Assembly (NCBI GenBank): GCA_935421135.1
Contig: OW285193.1
Span: 18,152,099-18,216,098, forward strand
Reading direction: 5' to 3'
Length of the DNA stretch: 64,000 nt
From: Bugulina stolonifera
Lineage: Eukaryota > Bryozoa > Gymnolaemata > Cheilostomatida > Bugulidae
The notes under the pieces are model-generated. The model saw only the letters and a list, made by a program, of their open reading frames with translations. It had not been told where the DNA came from and did no database searches. Below are positions 1 to 15,000 of this stretch, in pieces. The position numbers and the translations under genes are program-made. Position 1 is the stretch's first letter. Each line of letters begins with the position of its first letter.

Positions 1-3000
1 CAGGTAACTGATGAGTAACAGTACTACAGTAGGTAACTGATGAGTAACAGTACTACAGCAGGTAACTGATGAGTAGTAGTACTACAGTAGGTAACTGATG
101 AGTAACAGTACTATAGCAGGTAACTGATGAGTAACAGTACTACAGTAGGTAACTGGTGAGTAACAGTACTACAGTAGGTAACTGATGAGTAGTAGTACTA
201 CAGTAGGTAACTGATGAGTAACAGTACTACAGTAGGTAACTGATGAGTAGTAGTACTACAGTAGGTAACTGATGAGTAACAGTACTACAGTAGGTAACTG
301 ATGAGTAACAGTACTACAGTAGGTAACTGATGAGTAACAGTACTACAGTAGGTAACTGATGAGTAGTAGTACTACAGTAGGTAACTGATGAGTAACAGTA
401 CTATAGTAGGTAACTGATGAGTAACAGTACTACAGTAGGTAACTGATGAGTAGTAGTACTACAGTAGGTAACTGATGAGTAACAGTACTACAGTAGGTAA
501 CTGATGAGTAACAGTACTACAGCAGGTAACTGATGAGTAACAGTACTACAGCAGGTAACTGATGAGTAACAGTACTATAGCAGGTAACTGATGAGTAACA
601 GTACTACAGTAGGTAACTGATGAGTAGTAGTACTACAGTAGGTAACTAATGAGTAACAGTACTACAGTAGGTAGCTGATGAGTAACAGTACTACAGCAGG
701 TAACTGATGAGTAACAGTACTACAGCAGGTAACTGATGAGTAACAGTACTACAGTAGGTAACTGATGAGTAACAGTACTACAGTAGGTAACTGATGAGTA
801 ACAGTACTACAGTAGGTAACTGATGAGTAACAGTACTACAGTAGGTAACTGATGAGTAACAGTACTACAGTAGGTAACTGATGAGTAACAGTACTACAGT
901 AGTTAACTGATGAGTAACAGTACTACAGTAGGTAACTGATGAGTAGTAGTACTACAGTAGGTAACTGATGAGTAACAGTACTACAGTAGGTAACTGATGA
1001 GTAGTAGTACTACAGTAGGTAACTGATGAGTAACAGTACTACAGTAGGTAACTGATGAGTAACAGTACTACAGTAGGTAACTGATGAGTAACAGTACTAC
1101 AGTAGGTAACTGATGAGTAACAGTACTACAGTAGGTAACTGATGAGTAACAGTACTACAGTAGGTAACTGATGAGTAGTAGTACTACAGTAGGTAACTGA
1201 TGAGTAACAGTACTACAGTAGGTAACTGATGAGTAACAGTACTACAGTAGGTAACTGATGAGTAACAGTACTACAGTAGGTAACTGATGAGTAACAGTAC
1301 TACAGTAGGTAACTGATGAGTAACAGTACTACAGTAGGTAACTGATGAGTAACAGTACTACAGTAGGTAACTGATGAGTAACAGTACTACAGTAGGTAAC
1401 TGATGAGGAAATGTACTACAGTAGGTAACTGATGAGTAACAGTACTACAGTAGGTAACTGATGAGTAGTAGTACTACAGTAGGTAACTGATGAGTAACAG
1501 TACTACAGTAGGTAACTGATGAGTAGTAGTACTACAGTAGGTAACTGATGAGTAACAGTACTACAGTAGGTAACTGATGAGTAACAGTACTATAGTAGGT
1601 AACTGATGAGTAACAGTACTACAGTAGGTAACTGGTGAGTAACAGTACTACAGTAGGTAACTGATGAGTAGTAGTACTACAGTAGGTAACTGATGAGTAA
1701 CAGTACTACAGTAGGTAACTGATGAGTAACAGTACTACAGCAGGTAACTGATGAGTAACAGTACTACAGTAGGTAACTGATGAGTAACAGTACTACAGTA
1801 GGTAACTGATGAGTAACAGTACTACAGTAGGTAACTGATGAGGAAATGTACTACAGTAGGTAACTGATGAGTAACAGTACTACAGTAGGTAACTGATGAG
1901 TAGTAGTACTACAGTAGGTAACTGATGAGTAACAGTACTACAGTAGGTAACTGATGAGTAGTAGTACTACAGTAGGTAACTGATGAGTAACAGTACTACA
2001 GTAGGTAACTGATGAGTAACAGTACTACAGTAGGAAACTGATGAGTAACAGTACTACAGTAGGTAACTGATGAGTAACAGTACTACAGTAGGTAACTGAT
2101 GAGTAACAGTACTATAGTAGGTAACTGATGAGTAACAGTACTACAGCAGGTAACTGATGAGTAACAGTACTACAGCAGGTAACTGATGAGTAACAGTACT
2201 ACAGTAGGTAACTGATGAGTAACAGTACTACAGCAGGTAACTGATGAGTAACAGTACTACAGCAGGTAACTGATGAGTAACAGTACTATAGCAGGTAACT
2301 GATGAGTAACAGTACTACAGTAGGTAACTGATGAGTAGTAGTACTACAGTAGGTAACTGATGAGTAACAGTACTACAGTAGGTAACTGATGAGTAACAGT
2401 ACTACAGCAGGTAACTGATGAGTAACAGTACTACAGCAGGTAACTGATGAGTAACAGTACTACAGTAGGTAACTGATGAGTAACAGTACTACAGTAGGTA
2501 ACTGATGAGTAACAGTACTACAGTAGGTAACTGATGAGGAACAGTACTACAGTAGGTAACTGATGAGTAACAGTACTACAGTAGGTAACTGATGAGTAAC
2601 AGTACTACAGTAGGTAACTGATGAGTAACAGTACTACAGTAGGTAACTGATGAGTAGTAGTACTACAGTAGGTAACTGATGAGTAACAGTACTACAGTAG
2701 GTAACTGATGAGTAGTAGTACTACAGTAGGTAACTGATGAGTAACAGTACTACAGTAGGTAACTGATGAGTAACAGTACTACAGTAGGTAACTGATGAGT
2801 AACAGTACTACAGTAGGTAACTGATGAGTAACAGTACTACAGTAGGTAGCTGATGAGTAACAGTACTACAGTAGGTAACTGATGAGTAGTAGTACTACAG
2901 TAGGTAACTGATGAGTAACAGTACTATAGTAGGTAACTGATGAGTAACAGTACTACAGTAGGTAACTGGTGAGTAACAGTACTACAGTAGGTAACTGATG

Positions 3001-6000
3001 AGTAGTAGTACTACAGTAGGTAACTGATGAGTAACAGTACTACAGTAGGTAACTGATGAGTAACAGTACTACAGCAGCTAACTGATGAGTAACAGTACTA
3101 CAGCAGGTAACTGATGAGTAACAGTACTATAGCAGGTAACTGATGAGTAACAGTACTACAGTAGGTAACTGATGAGTAGTAGTACTACAGTAGGTAACTG
3201 ATGAGTAACAGTACTACAGTAGGTAACTGATGAGTAACAGTACTACAGCAGGTAACTGATGAGTAACAGTACTACAGCAGGTAACTGATGAGTAACAGTA
3301 CTACAGTAGGTAACTGATGAGTAACAGTACTACAGTAGGTAACTGATGAGTAACAGTACTACAGTAGGTAACTGATGAGTAACAGTACTACAGTAGGTAA
3401 CTGATGAGTAACAGTACTACAGTAGGTAACTGATGAGTAACAGTACTACAGCAGGTAACTGATGAGTAACAGTACTACAGCAGGTAACTGATGAGTAACA
3501 GTACCATAGCAGGTAACTGATGAGTAACAGTACTACAGTAGGTAACTGATGAGTAGTAGTACTACAGTAGGTAACTGATGAGTAACAGTACTACAGTAGG
3601 TAACTGATGAGTAACAGTACTACAGCAGGTAACTGATGAGTAACAGTACTACAGCAGGTAACTGATGAGTAACAGTACTACAGCAGGTAACTGATGAGTA
3701 ACAGTACTACAGTAGGTAACTGATGAGTAACAGTACTACAGTAGGTAACTGATGAGTAACAGTACTACAGTAGGTAACTGATGAGTAACAGTACTACAGT
3801 AGGTAACTGATGAGGAAATGTACTACAGTAGGTAACTGATGAGTAACAGTACTACAGTAGGTAACTGATGAGTAACAGTACTACAGTAGGTAACTGATGA
3901 GTAACAGTACTACAGTAGGTAACTGATGAGTAGTAGTACTACAGTAGGTAACTGATGAGTAACAGTACTACAGTAGGTAACTGATGAGTAACAGTACTAC
4001 AGTAGGAAACTGATGAGTAACAGTACTACAGTAGGTAACTGATGAGTAACAGTACTACAGTAGGTAACTGATGAGTAACAGTACTACAGTAGGTAACTGA
4101 TGAGTAACAGTACTACAGTAGGTAACTGATGAGTAGTAGTACTACAGTAGGTAACTGGTGAGTAACAGTACTACAGTAGGTAACTGATGAGTAACAGTAC
4201 TACAGCAGGTAACTGATGAGTAACAGTACTACAGTAGGTAACTGATGAGTAACAGTACTACAGTAGGTAACTGATGAGTAACAGTACTACAGTAGGTAAC
4301 TGATGAGTAGTAGTACTACAGTAGGTAACTGATGAGTAACAGTACTACAGTAGGTAACTGATGAGTAACAGTACTATAGTAGGTAACTGATGAATAACAG
4401 TACTACAGTAGGTAACTGATGAGTAGTAGTACTACAGTAGGTAACTGATGAGTAACAGTACTACAGTAGGTAACTGATGAGTAACAGTACTACAGTAGGT
4501 AACTGATGAGTAACAGTACTACAGCAGGTAACTGATGAGTAGTAGTACTACAGTAGGTAACTGATGAGTAACAGTACTATAGCAGGTAACTGATGAGTAA
4601 CAGTACTACAGTAGGTAACTGGTGAGTAACAGTACTACAGTAGGTAACTGATGAGTAGTAGTACTACAGTAGGTAACTGATGAGTAACAGTACTACAGCA
4701 GGTAACTGATGAGTAGTAGTACTACAGTAGGTAACTGATGAGTAACAGTACTATAGCAGGTAACTGATGAGTAACAGTACTACAGTAGGTAACTGGTGAG
4801 TAACAGTACTACAGTAGGTAACTGATGAGTAGTAGTACTACAGTAGGTAACTGATGAGTAACAGTACTACAGTAGGTAACTGATGAGTAACAGTACTACA
4901 GTAGGTAACTGATGAGTAACAGTACTACAGCAGGTAACTGATGAGTAGTAGTACTACAGTAGGTAACTGATGAGTAACAGTACTATAGCAGGTAACTGAT
5001 GAGTAACAGTACTACAGTAGGTAACTGATGAGTAACAGTACTACAGCAGGTAACTGATGAGTAGTAGTACTACAGTAGGTAACTGATGAGTAACAGTACT
5101 ATAGCAGGTAACTGATGAGTAACAGTACTACAGTAGGTAACTGGTGAGTAACAGTACTACAGTAGGTAACTGATGAGTAGTAGTACTACAGTAGGTAACT
5201 GATGAGTAACAGTACTACAGTAGGTAACTGATGAGTAGTAGTACTACAGTAGGTAACTGATGAGTAACAGTACTACAGTAGGTAACTGATGAGTAACAGT
5301 ACTACAGTAGGTAACTGATGAGTAACAGTACTACAGTAGGTAACTGATGAGTAGTAGTACTACAGTAGGTAACTGATGAGTAACAGTACTATAGTAGGTA
5401 ACTGATGAGTAACAGTACTACAGTAGGTAACTGATGAGTAGTAGTACTACAGTAGGTAACTGATGAGTAACAGTACTACAGTAGGTAACTGATGAGTAAC
5501 AGTACTACAGCAGGTAACTGATGAGTAACAGTACTACAGCAGGTAACTGATGAGTAACAGTACTATAGCAGGTAACTGATGAGTAACAGTACTACAGTAG
5601 GTAACTGATGAGTAGTAGTACTACAGTAGGTAACTAATGAGTAACAGTACTACAGTAGGTAACTGATGAGTAACAGTACTACAGCAGGTAACTGATGAGT
5701 AACAGTACTACAGCAGGTAACTGATGAGTAACAGTACTACAGTAGGTAACTGATGAGTAACAGTACTACAGTAGGTAACTGATGAGTAACAGTACTACAG
5801 TAGGTAACTGATGAGTAACAGTACTACAGTAGGTAACTGATGAGTAACAGTACTACAGTAGGTAACTGATGAGTAACAGTACTACAGTAGTTAACTGATG
5901 AGTAACAGTACTACAGTAGGTAACTGATGAGTAGTAGTACTACAGTAGGTAACTGATGAGTAACAGTACTACAGTAGGTAACTGATGAGTAGTAGTACTA

Positions 6001-9000
6001 CAGTAGGTAACTGATGAGTAACAGTACTACAGTAGGTAACTGATGAGTAACAGTACTACAGTAGGTAACTGATGAGTAACAGTACTACAGTAGGTAACTG
6101 ATGAGTAACAGTACTACAGTAGGTAACTGATGAGTAACAGTACTACAGTAGGTAACTGATGAGTAGTAGTACTACAGTAGGTAACTGATGAGTAACAGTA
6201 CTATAGTAGGTAACTGATGAGTAACAGTACTACAGTAGGTAACTGGTGAGTAACAGTACTACAGTAGGTAACTGATGAGTAGTAGTACTACAGTAGGTAA
6301 CTGATGAGTAACAGTACTACAGTAGGTAACTGATGAGTAACAGTACTATAGCAGGTAACTGATGAGTAACAGTACTACAGCAGGTAACTGATGAGTAACA
6401 GTACTATAGCAGGTAACTGATGAGTAACAGTACTACAGTAGGTAACTGATGAGTAGTAGTACTACAGTAGGTAACTGATGAGTAACAGTACTACAGTAGG
6501 TAACTGATGAGTAACAGTACTACAGCAGGTAACTGATGAGTAACAGTACTACAGCAGGTAACTGATGAGTAACAGTACTACAGTAGGTAACTGATGAGTA
6601 ACAGTACTACAGTAGGTAACTGATGAGTAACAGTACTACAGTAGGTAACTGATGAGTAACAGTACTACAGTAGGTAACTGATGAGTAACAGTACTACAGT
6701 AGGTAACTGATGAGTAACAGTACTACAGCAGGTAACTGATGAGTAACAGTACTACAGCAGGTAACTGATGAGTAACAGTACTATAGCAGGTAACTGATGA
6801 GTAACAGTACTACAGTAGGTAACTGATGAGTAGTAGTACTACAGTAGGTAACTGATGAGTAACAGTACTACAGTAGGTAACTGATGAGTAACAGTACTAC
6901 AGCAGGTAACTGATGAGTAACAGTACTACAGCAGGTAACTGATGAGTAACAGTACTACAGTAGGTAACTGATGAGTAACAGTACTACAGTAGGTAACTGA
7001 TGAGTAACAGTACTACAGTAGGTAACTGATGAGTAACAGTACTACAGTAGGTAACTGATGAGTAACAGTACTACAGTAGGTAACTGATGAGTAACAGTAC
7101 TACAGTAGGTAACTGATGAGTAACAGTACTACAGTAGGTAACTGATGAGTAGTAGTACTACAGTAGGTAACTGATGAGTAACAGTACTACAGTAGGTAAC
7201 TGATGAGTAGTAGTACTACAGTAGGTAACTGATGAGTAACAGTACTACAGTAGGTAACTGATGAGTAACAGTACTACAGTAGGAAACTGATGAGTAACAG
7301 TACTACAGTAGGTAACTGATGAGTAACAGTACTACAGTAGGTAACTGATGAGTAACAGTACTACAGTAGGTAACTGATGAGTAACAGTACTACAGTAGGT
7401 AACTGATGAGTAGTAGTACTACAGTAGGTAACTGATGAGTAACAGTACTACAGTAGGTAACTGATGAGTAACAGTACTACAGCAGGTAACTGATGAGTAA
7501 CAGTACTACAGTAGGTAACTGATGAGTAACAGTACTACAGTAGGTAACTGATGAGTAACAGTACTACAGTAGGTAACTGATGAGTAGTAGTACTACAGTA
7601 GGTAACTGATGAGTAACAGTACTACAGTAGGTAACTGATGAGTAACAGTACTATAGTAGGTAACTGATGAGTAACAGTACTACAGTAGGTAACTGATGAG
7701 TAGTAGTACTACAGTAGGTAACTGATGAGTAACAGTACTACAGTAGGTAACTGATGAGTAACAGTACTACAGTAGGTAACTGATGAGTAACAGTACTACA
7801 GCAGGTAACTGATGAGTAGTAGTACTACAGTAGGTAACTGATGAGTAACAGTACTATAGCAGGTAACTGATGAGTAACAGTACTACAGTAGGTAACTGGT
7901 GAGTAACAGTACTACAGTAGGTAACTGATGAGTAGTAGTACTACAGTAGGTAACTGATGAGTAACAGTACTACAGCAGGTAACTGATGAGTAGTGGTACT
8001 ACAGTAGGTAACTGATGAGTAACAGTACTATAGCAGGTAACTGATGAGTAACAGTACTACAGTAGGTAACTGGTGAGTAACAGTACTACAGTAGGTAACT
8101 GATGAGTAGTAGTACTACAGTAGGTAACTGATGAGTAACAGTACTACAGTAGGTAACTGATGAGTAACAGTACTACAGTAGGTAACTGATGAGTAACAGT
8201 ACTACAGCAGGTAACTGATGAGTAGTAGTACTACAGTAGGTAACTGATGAGTAACAGTACTATAGCAGGTAACTGATGAGTAACAGTACTACAGTAGGTA
8301 ACTGATGAGTAACAGTACTACAGCAGGTAACTGATGAGTAGTAGTACTACAGTAGGTAACTGATGAGTAACAGTACTATAGCAGGTAACTGATGAGTAAC
8401 AGTACTACAGTAGGTAACTGGTGAGTAACAGTACTACAGTAGGTAACTGATGAATAGTAGTACTACAGTAGGTAACTGATGAGTAACAATACTACAGTAG
8501 GTAACTGATGAGTAGTAGTACTACAGTAGGTAACTGATGAGTAACAGTACTACAGTAGGTAACTGATGAGTAACAGTACTACAGTAGGTAACTGATGAGT
8601 AACAGTACTACAGCAGGTAACTGATGAGTAACAGTACTACAGCAGGTAACTGATGAGTAACAGTACTACAGTAGGTAACTGATGAGTAACAGTACTACAG
8701 TAGGTAACTGATGAGTAACAGTACTACAGTAGGTAACTGATGAGTAACAGTACTACAGTAGGTAACTGATGAGTAACAGTACTACAGTAGGTAACTGATG
8801 AGTAACAGTACTACAGCAGGTAACTGATGAGTAACAGTACTACAGCAGGTAACTGATGAGTAACAGTACTATAGCAGGTAACTGATGAGTAACAGTACTA
8901 CAGTAGGTAACTGATGAGTAGTAGTACTACAGTAGGTAACTGATGAGTAACAGTACTACAGTAGGTAACTGATGAGTAACAGTACTACAGCAGGTAACTG

Positions 9001-12000
9001 ATGAGTAACAGTACTACAGCAGGTAACTGATGAGTAACAGTACTACAGTAGGTAACTGATGAGTAACAGTACTACAGTAGGTAACTGATGAGTAACAGTA
9101 CTACAGTAGGTAACTGATGAGTAACAGTACTACAGTAGGTAACTGATGAGTAACAGTACTACAGTAGGTAACTGATGAGTAACAGTACTACAGTAGGTAA
9201 CTGATGAGTAACAGTACTACAGTAGGTAACTGATGAGTAGTAGTACTACAGTAGGTAACTGATGAGTAACAGTACTACAGTAGGTAACTGATGAGTAGTA
9301 GTACTACAGTAGGTAACTGATGAGTAACAGTACTACAGTAGGTAACTGATGAGTAACAGTACTACAGTAGGAAACTGATGAGTAACAGTACTACAGTAGG
9401 TAACTGATGAGTAACAGTACTACAGTAGGTAACTGATGAGTAACAGTACTATAGTAGGTAACTGATGAGTAACAGTACTACAGTAGGTAACTGATGAGTA
9501 GTAGTACTACAGTAGGTAACTGATGAGTAACAGTACTACAGTAGGTAACTGATGAGTAACAGTACTACAGCAGGTAACTGATGAGTAACAGTACTACAGT
9601 AGGTAACTGATGAGTAACAGTACTACAGTAGGTAACTGATGAGTAACAGTACTACAGTAGGTAACTGATGAGTAGTAGTACTACAGTAGGTAACTGATGA
9701 GTAACAGTACTACAGTAGGTAACTGATGAGTAACAGTACTATAGTAGGTAACTGATGAGTAACAGTACTACAGTAGGTAACTGATGAGTAGTAGTACTAC
9801 AGTAGGTAACTGATGAGTAACAGTACTACAGTAGGTAACTGATGAGTAACAGTACTACAGTAGGTAACTGATGAGTAACAGTACTACAGCAGGTAACTGA
9901 TGAGTAGTAGTACTACAGTAGGTAACTGATGAGTAACAGTACTATAGCAGGTAACTGATGAGTAACAGTACTACAGTAGGTAACTGGTGAGTAACAGTAC
10001 TACAGTAGGTAACTGATGAGTAGTAGTACTACAGTAGGTAACTGATGAGTAACAGTACTACAGCAGGTAACTGATGAGTAGTGGTACTACAGTAGGTAAC
10101 TGATGAGTAACAGTACTATAGCAGGTAACTGATGAGTAACAGTACTACAGTAGGTAACTGGTGAGTAACAGTACTACAGTAGGTAACTGATGAGTAGTAG
10201 TACTACAGTAGGTAACTGATGAGTAACAGTACTACAGTAGGTAACTGATGAGTAACAGTACTACAGTAGGTAACTGATGAGTAACAGTACTACAGCAGGT
10301 AACTGATGAGTAGTAGTACTACAGTAGGTAACTGATGAGTAACAGTACTATAGCAGGTAACTGATGAGTAACAGTACTACAGTAGGTAACTGATGAGTAA
10401 CAGTACTACAGCAGGTAACTGATGAGTAGTAGTACTACAGTAGGTAACTGATGAGTAACAGTACTATAGCAGGTAACTGATGAGTAACAGTACTACAGTA
10501 GGTAACTGGTGAGTAACAGTACTACAGTAGGTAACTGATGAGTAGTAGTACTACAGTAGGTAACTGATGAGTAACAGTACTACAGTAGGTAACTGATGAG
10601 TAGTAGTACTACAGTAGGTAACTGATGAGTAACAGTACTACAGTAGGTAACTGATGAGTAACAGTACTACAGTAGGTATCTGATGAGTAACAGTACTACA
10701 GTAGGTAACTGATGAGTAGTAGTACTACAGTAGGTAACTGATGAGTAACAGTACTACAGTAGGTAACTGATGAGTAGTAGTACTACAGTAGGTAACTGAT
10801 GAGTAACAGTACTACAGTAGGTAACTGATGAGTAACAGTACTACAGTAGGTAACTGATGAGTAACAGTACTACAGTAGGTAACTGATGAGTAACAGTACT
10901 ATAGTAGGTAACTGATGAGTAACAGTACTACAGTAGGTAACTGGTGAGTAACAGTACTACAGTAGGTAACTGATGAGTAGTAGTACTACAGTAGGTAACT
11001 GATGAGTAACAGTACTACAGTAGGTAACTGATGAGTAACAGTACTACAGCAGGTAACTGATGAGTAACAGTACTACAGCAGGTAACTGATGAGTAACAGT
11101 ACTATAGCAGGTAACTGATGAGTAACAGTACTACAGTAGGTAACTGATGAGTAGTAGTACTACAGTAGGTAACTGATGAGTAACAGTACTACAGTAGGTA
11201 ACTGATGAGTAACAGTACTACAGCAGGTAACTGATGAGTAACAGTACTACAGCAGGTAACTGATGAGTAACAGTACTACAGTAGGTAACTGATGAGTAAC
11301 AGTACTACAGTAGGTAACTGATGAGTAACAGTACTACAGTAGGTAACTGATGAGTAACAGTACTACAGTAGGTAACTGATGAGTAACAGTACTACAGTAG
11401 GTAACTGATGAGTAACAGTACTACAGTAGGTAACTGATGAGTAACAGTACTACAGTAGGTAACTGATGAGTAACAGTACTACAGTAGGTAACTGATGAGT
11501 AGTAGTACTACAGTAGGTAACTGATGAGTAACAGTACTACAGTAGGTAACTGATGAGTAGTAGTACTACAGTAGGTAACTGATGAGTAACAGTACTACAG
11601 TAGGTAACTGATGAGTAACAGTACTACAGTAGGTAACTGATGAGTAACAGTACTACAGCAGGTAACTGATGAGTAGTAGTACTACAGTAGGTAACTGATG
11701 AGTAACAGTACTATAGCAGGTAACTGATGAGTAACAGTACTACAGTAGGTAACTGGTGAGTAACAGTACTACAGTAGGTAACTGATGAGTAGTAGTACTA
11801 CAGTAGGTAACTGATGAGTAACAGTACTACAGCAGGTAACTGATGAGTAGTAGTACTACAGTAGGTAACTGATGAGTAACAGTACTATAGCAGGTAACTG
11901 ATGAGTAACAGTACTACAGTAGGTAACTGGTGAGTAACAGTACTACAGTAGGTAACTGATGAGTAGTAGTACTACAGTAGGTAACTGATGAGTAACAGTA

Positions 12001-15000
12001 CTACAGTAGGTAACTGATGAGTAACAGTACTACAGTAGGTAACTGATGAGTAACAGTACTAAAGCAGGTAACTGATGAGTAGTAGTACTACAGTAGGTAA
12101 CTGATGAGTAACAGTACTATAGCAGGTAACTGATGAGTAACAGTACTACAGTAGGTAACTGATGAGTAACAGTACTACAGCAGGTAACTGATGAGTAGTA
12201 GTACTACAGTAGGTAACTGATGAGTAACAGTACTATAGCAGGTAACTGATGAGTAACAGTACTACAGTAGGTAACTGGTGAGTAACAGTACTACAGTAGG
12301 TAACTGATGAGTAGTAGTACTACAGTAGGTAACTGATGAGTAACAGTACTACAGTAGGTAACTGATGAGTAGTAGTACTACAGTAGGTAACTGATGAGTA
12401 ACAGTACTACAGTAGGTAACTGATGAGTAACAGTACTACAGTAGGTAACTGATGAGTAACAGTACTACAGTAGGTAACTGATGAGTAGTAGTACTACAGT
12501 AGGTAACTGATGAGTAACAGTACTACAGTAGGTAACTGATGAGTAGTAGTACTACAGTAGGTAACTGGTGAGTAACAGTACTACAGTAGGTAACTGATGA
12601 GTAACAGTACTACAGTAGGTAACTGATGAGTAGTAGTACTACAGTAGGTAACTGATGAGTAGTAGTACTACAGTAGGTAACTGATGAGTAACAGTACTAC
12701 AGTAGGTAACTGATGAGTAACAGTACTACAGTAGGTAACTGGTGAGTAGCAGTACTACAGTAGGTAACTGATGAGTAACAGTACTACAGTAGGTAACTGA
12801 TGAGTAGTAGTACTACAGTAGGTAACTGATGAGTAGTAGTACTACAGTAGGTAACTGGTGAGTAACAGTACTACAGTAGGTAACTGATGAGTAGTAGTAC
12901 TACAGTAGGTAACTGATGAGTAACAGTACTATAGTAGGTAACTGATGAGTAACAGTACTATAGTAGGTAACTGGTGAGTAACAGTACTACAGTAGGTAAC
13001 TGATGAGTAGTAGTACTACAGTAGGTAACTGGTGAGTAACAGTACTACAGTAGGTAACTGATGAGTAGTAGTACTACAGTAGGTAACTGATGAGTAACAG
13101 TACTATAGTAGGTAACTGATGAGTAACAGTACTACAGTAGGTAACTGGTGAATAACAGTACTACAGTAGGTAACTGATGAGTAGTAGTACTACAGTAGGT
13201 AACTGATGAGTAACAGTACTACAGTAGGTAACTGATGAGTAACAGTACTACAGCAGGTAACTGATGAGTAACAGTACTACAGCAGGTAACTGATGAGTAA
13301 CAGTACTACAGTAGGTAACTGATGAGTAACAGTACTACAGCAGGTAACTGATGAGTAACAGTACTACAGTAGGTAACTGATGAGTAACAGTACTATAGTA
13401 GGTAACTGATGAGTAACAGTACTACAGTAGGTAACTGGTGAGTAACAGTACTACAGTAGGTAACTGATGAGTAGTAGTACTACAGTAGGTAACTGATGAG
13501 TAACAGTACTACAGTAGGTAACTGATGAGTAACAGTACTACAGTAGGTAACTGGTGAGTAACAGTACTACAGTAGGTAACTGATGAGTAACAGTACTACA
13601 GTAGGTAACTGATGAGTAACAGTACTACAGTAGGTAACTGATGAGTAACAGTACTACAGTAGGTAACTGATGAGTAGTAGTACTACAGTAGGTAACTGAT
13701 GAGTAACAGTACTACAGTAGGTAACTGATGAGTAACAGTACTACAGTAGGTAACTGGTGAGTAGCAGTACTACAGTAGGTAACTGATGAGTAACAGTACT
13801 ACAGTAGGTAACTGATGAGTAGTAGTACTACAGTAGGTAACTGATGAGTAGTAGTACTACAGTAGGTAACTGGTGAGTAACAGTACTACAGTAGGTAACT
13901 GATGAGTAACAGTACTACAGTAGGTAACTGATGAGTAACAGTACTACAGCAGGTAACTGATGAGTAACAGTACTACAGCAGGTAACTGATGAGTAGTAGT
14001 ACTACAGTAGGTAACTGATGAGTAACAGTACTACAGTAGGTAACTGATGAGTAACAGTACTACAGTAGGTAACTGATGAGTAACAGTACTACAGTAGGTA
14101 ACTGATGAGTAACAGTACTACAGTAGGTAACTGATGAGTAACAGTACTACAGCAGGTAACTGATGAGTAACAGTACTACAGCAGGTAACTGATGAGTAAC
14201 AGTACTATAGCAGGTAACTGATGAGTAACAGTACTACAGTAGGTAACTGATGAGTAGTAGTACTACAGTAGGTAACTGATGAGTAACAGTACTACAGTAG
14301 GTAACTGATGAGTAACAGTACTACAGCAGGTAACTGATGAGTAACAGTACTACAGCAGGTAACTGATGAGTAACAGTACTACAGTAGGTAACTGATGAGT
14401 AACAGTACTACAGTAGGTAACTGATGAGTAACAGTACTACAGTAGGTAACTGATGAGTAACAGTACTACAGTAGGTAACTGATGAGTAACAGTACTACAG
14501 TAGGTAACTGATGAGTAACAGTACTACAGTAGGTAACTGATGAGTAACAGTACTACAGTAGGTAACTGATGAGTAGTAGTACTACAGTAGGTAACTGATG
14601 AGTAACAGTACTACAGTAGGTAACTGATGAGTAGTAGTACTACAGTAGGTAACTGATGAGTAACAGTACTACAGTAGGTAACTGATGAGTAACATTACTA
14701 CAGTAGGAAACTGATGAGTAACAGTACTACAGTAGGTAACTGATGAGTAACAGTACTACAGTAGGTAACTGATGAGTAACAGTACTACAGTAGGTAACTG
14801 ATGAGTAACAGTACTACAGTAGGTAACTGATGAGTAGTAGTACTACAGTAGGTAACTGATGAGTAACAGTACTACAGTAGGTAACTGATGAGTAACAGTA
14901 CTACAGCAGGTAACTGATGAGTAACAGTACTACAGTAGGTAACTGATGAGTAACAGTACTACAGTAGGTAACTGATGAGTAACAGTACTACAGTAGGTAA

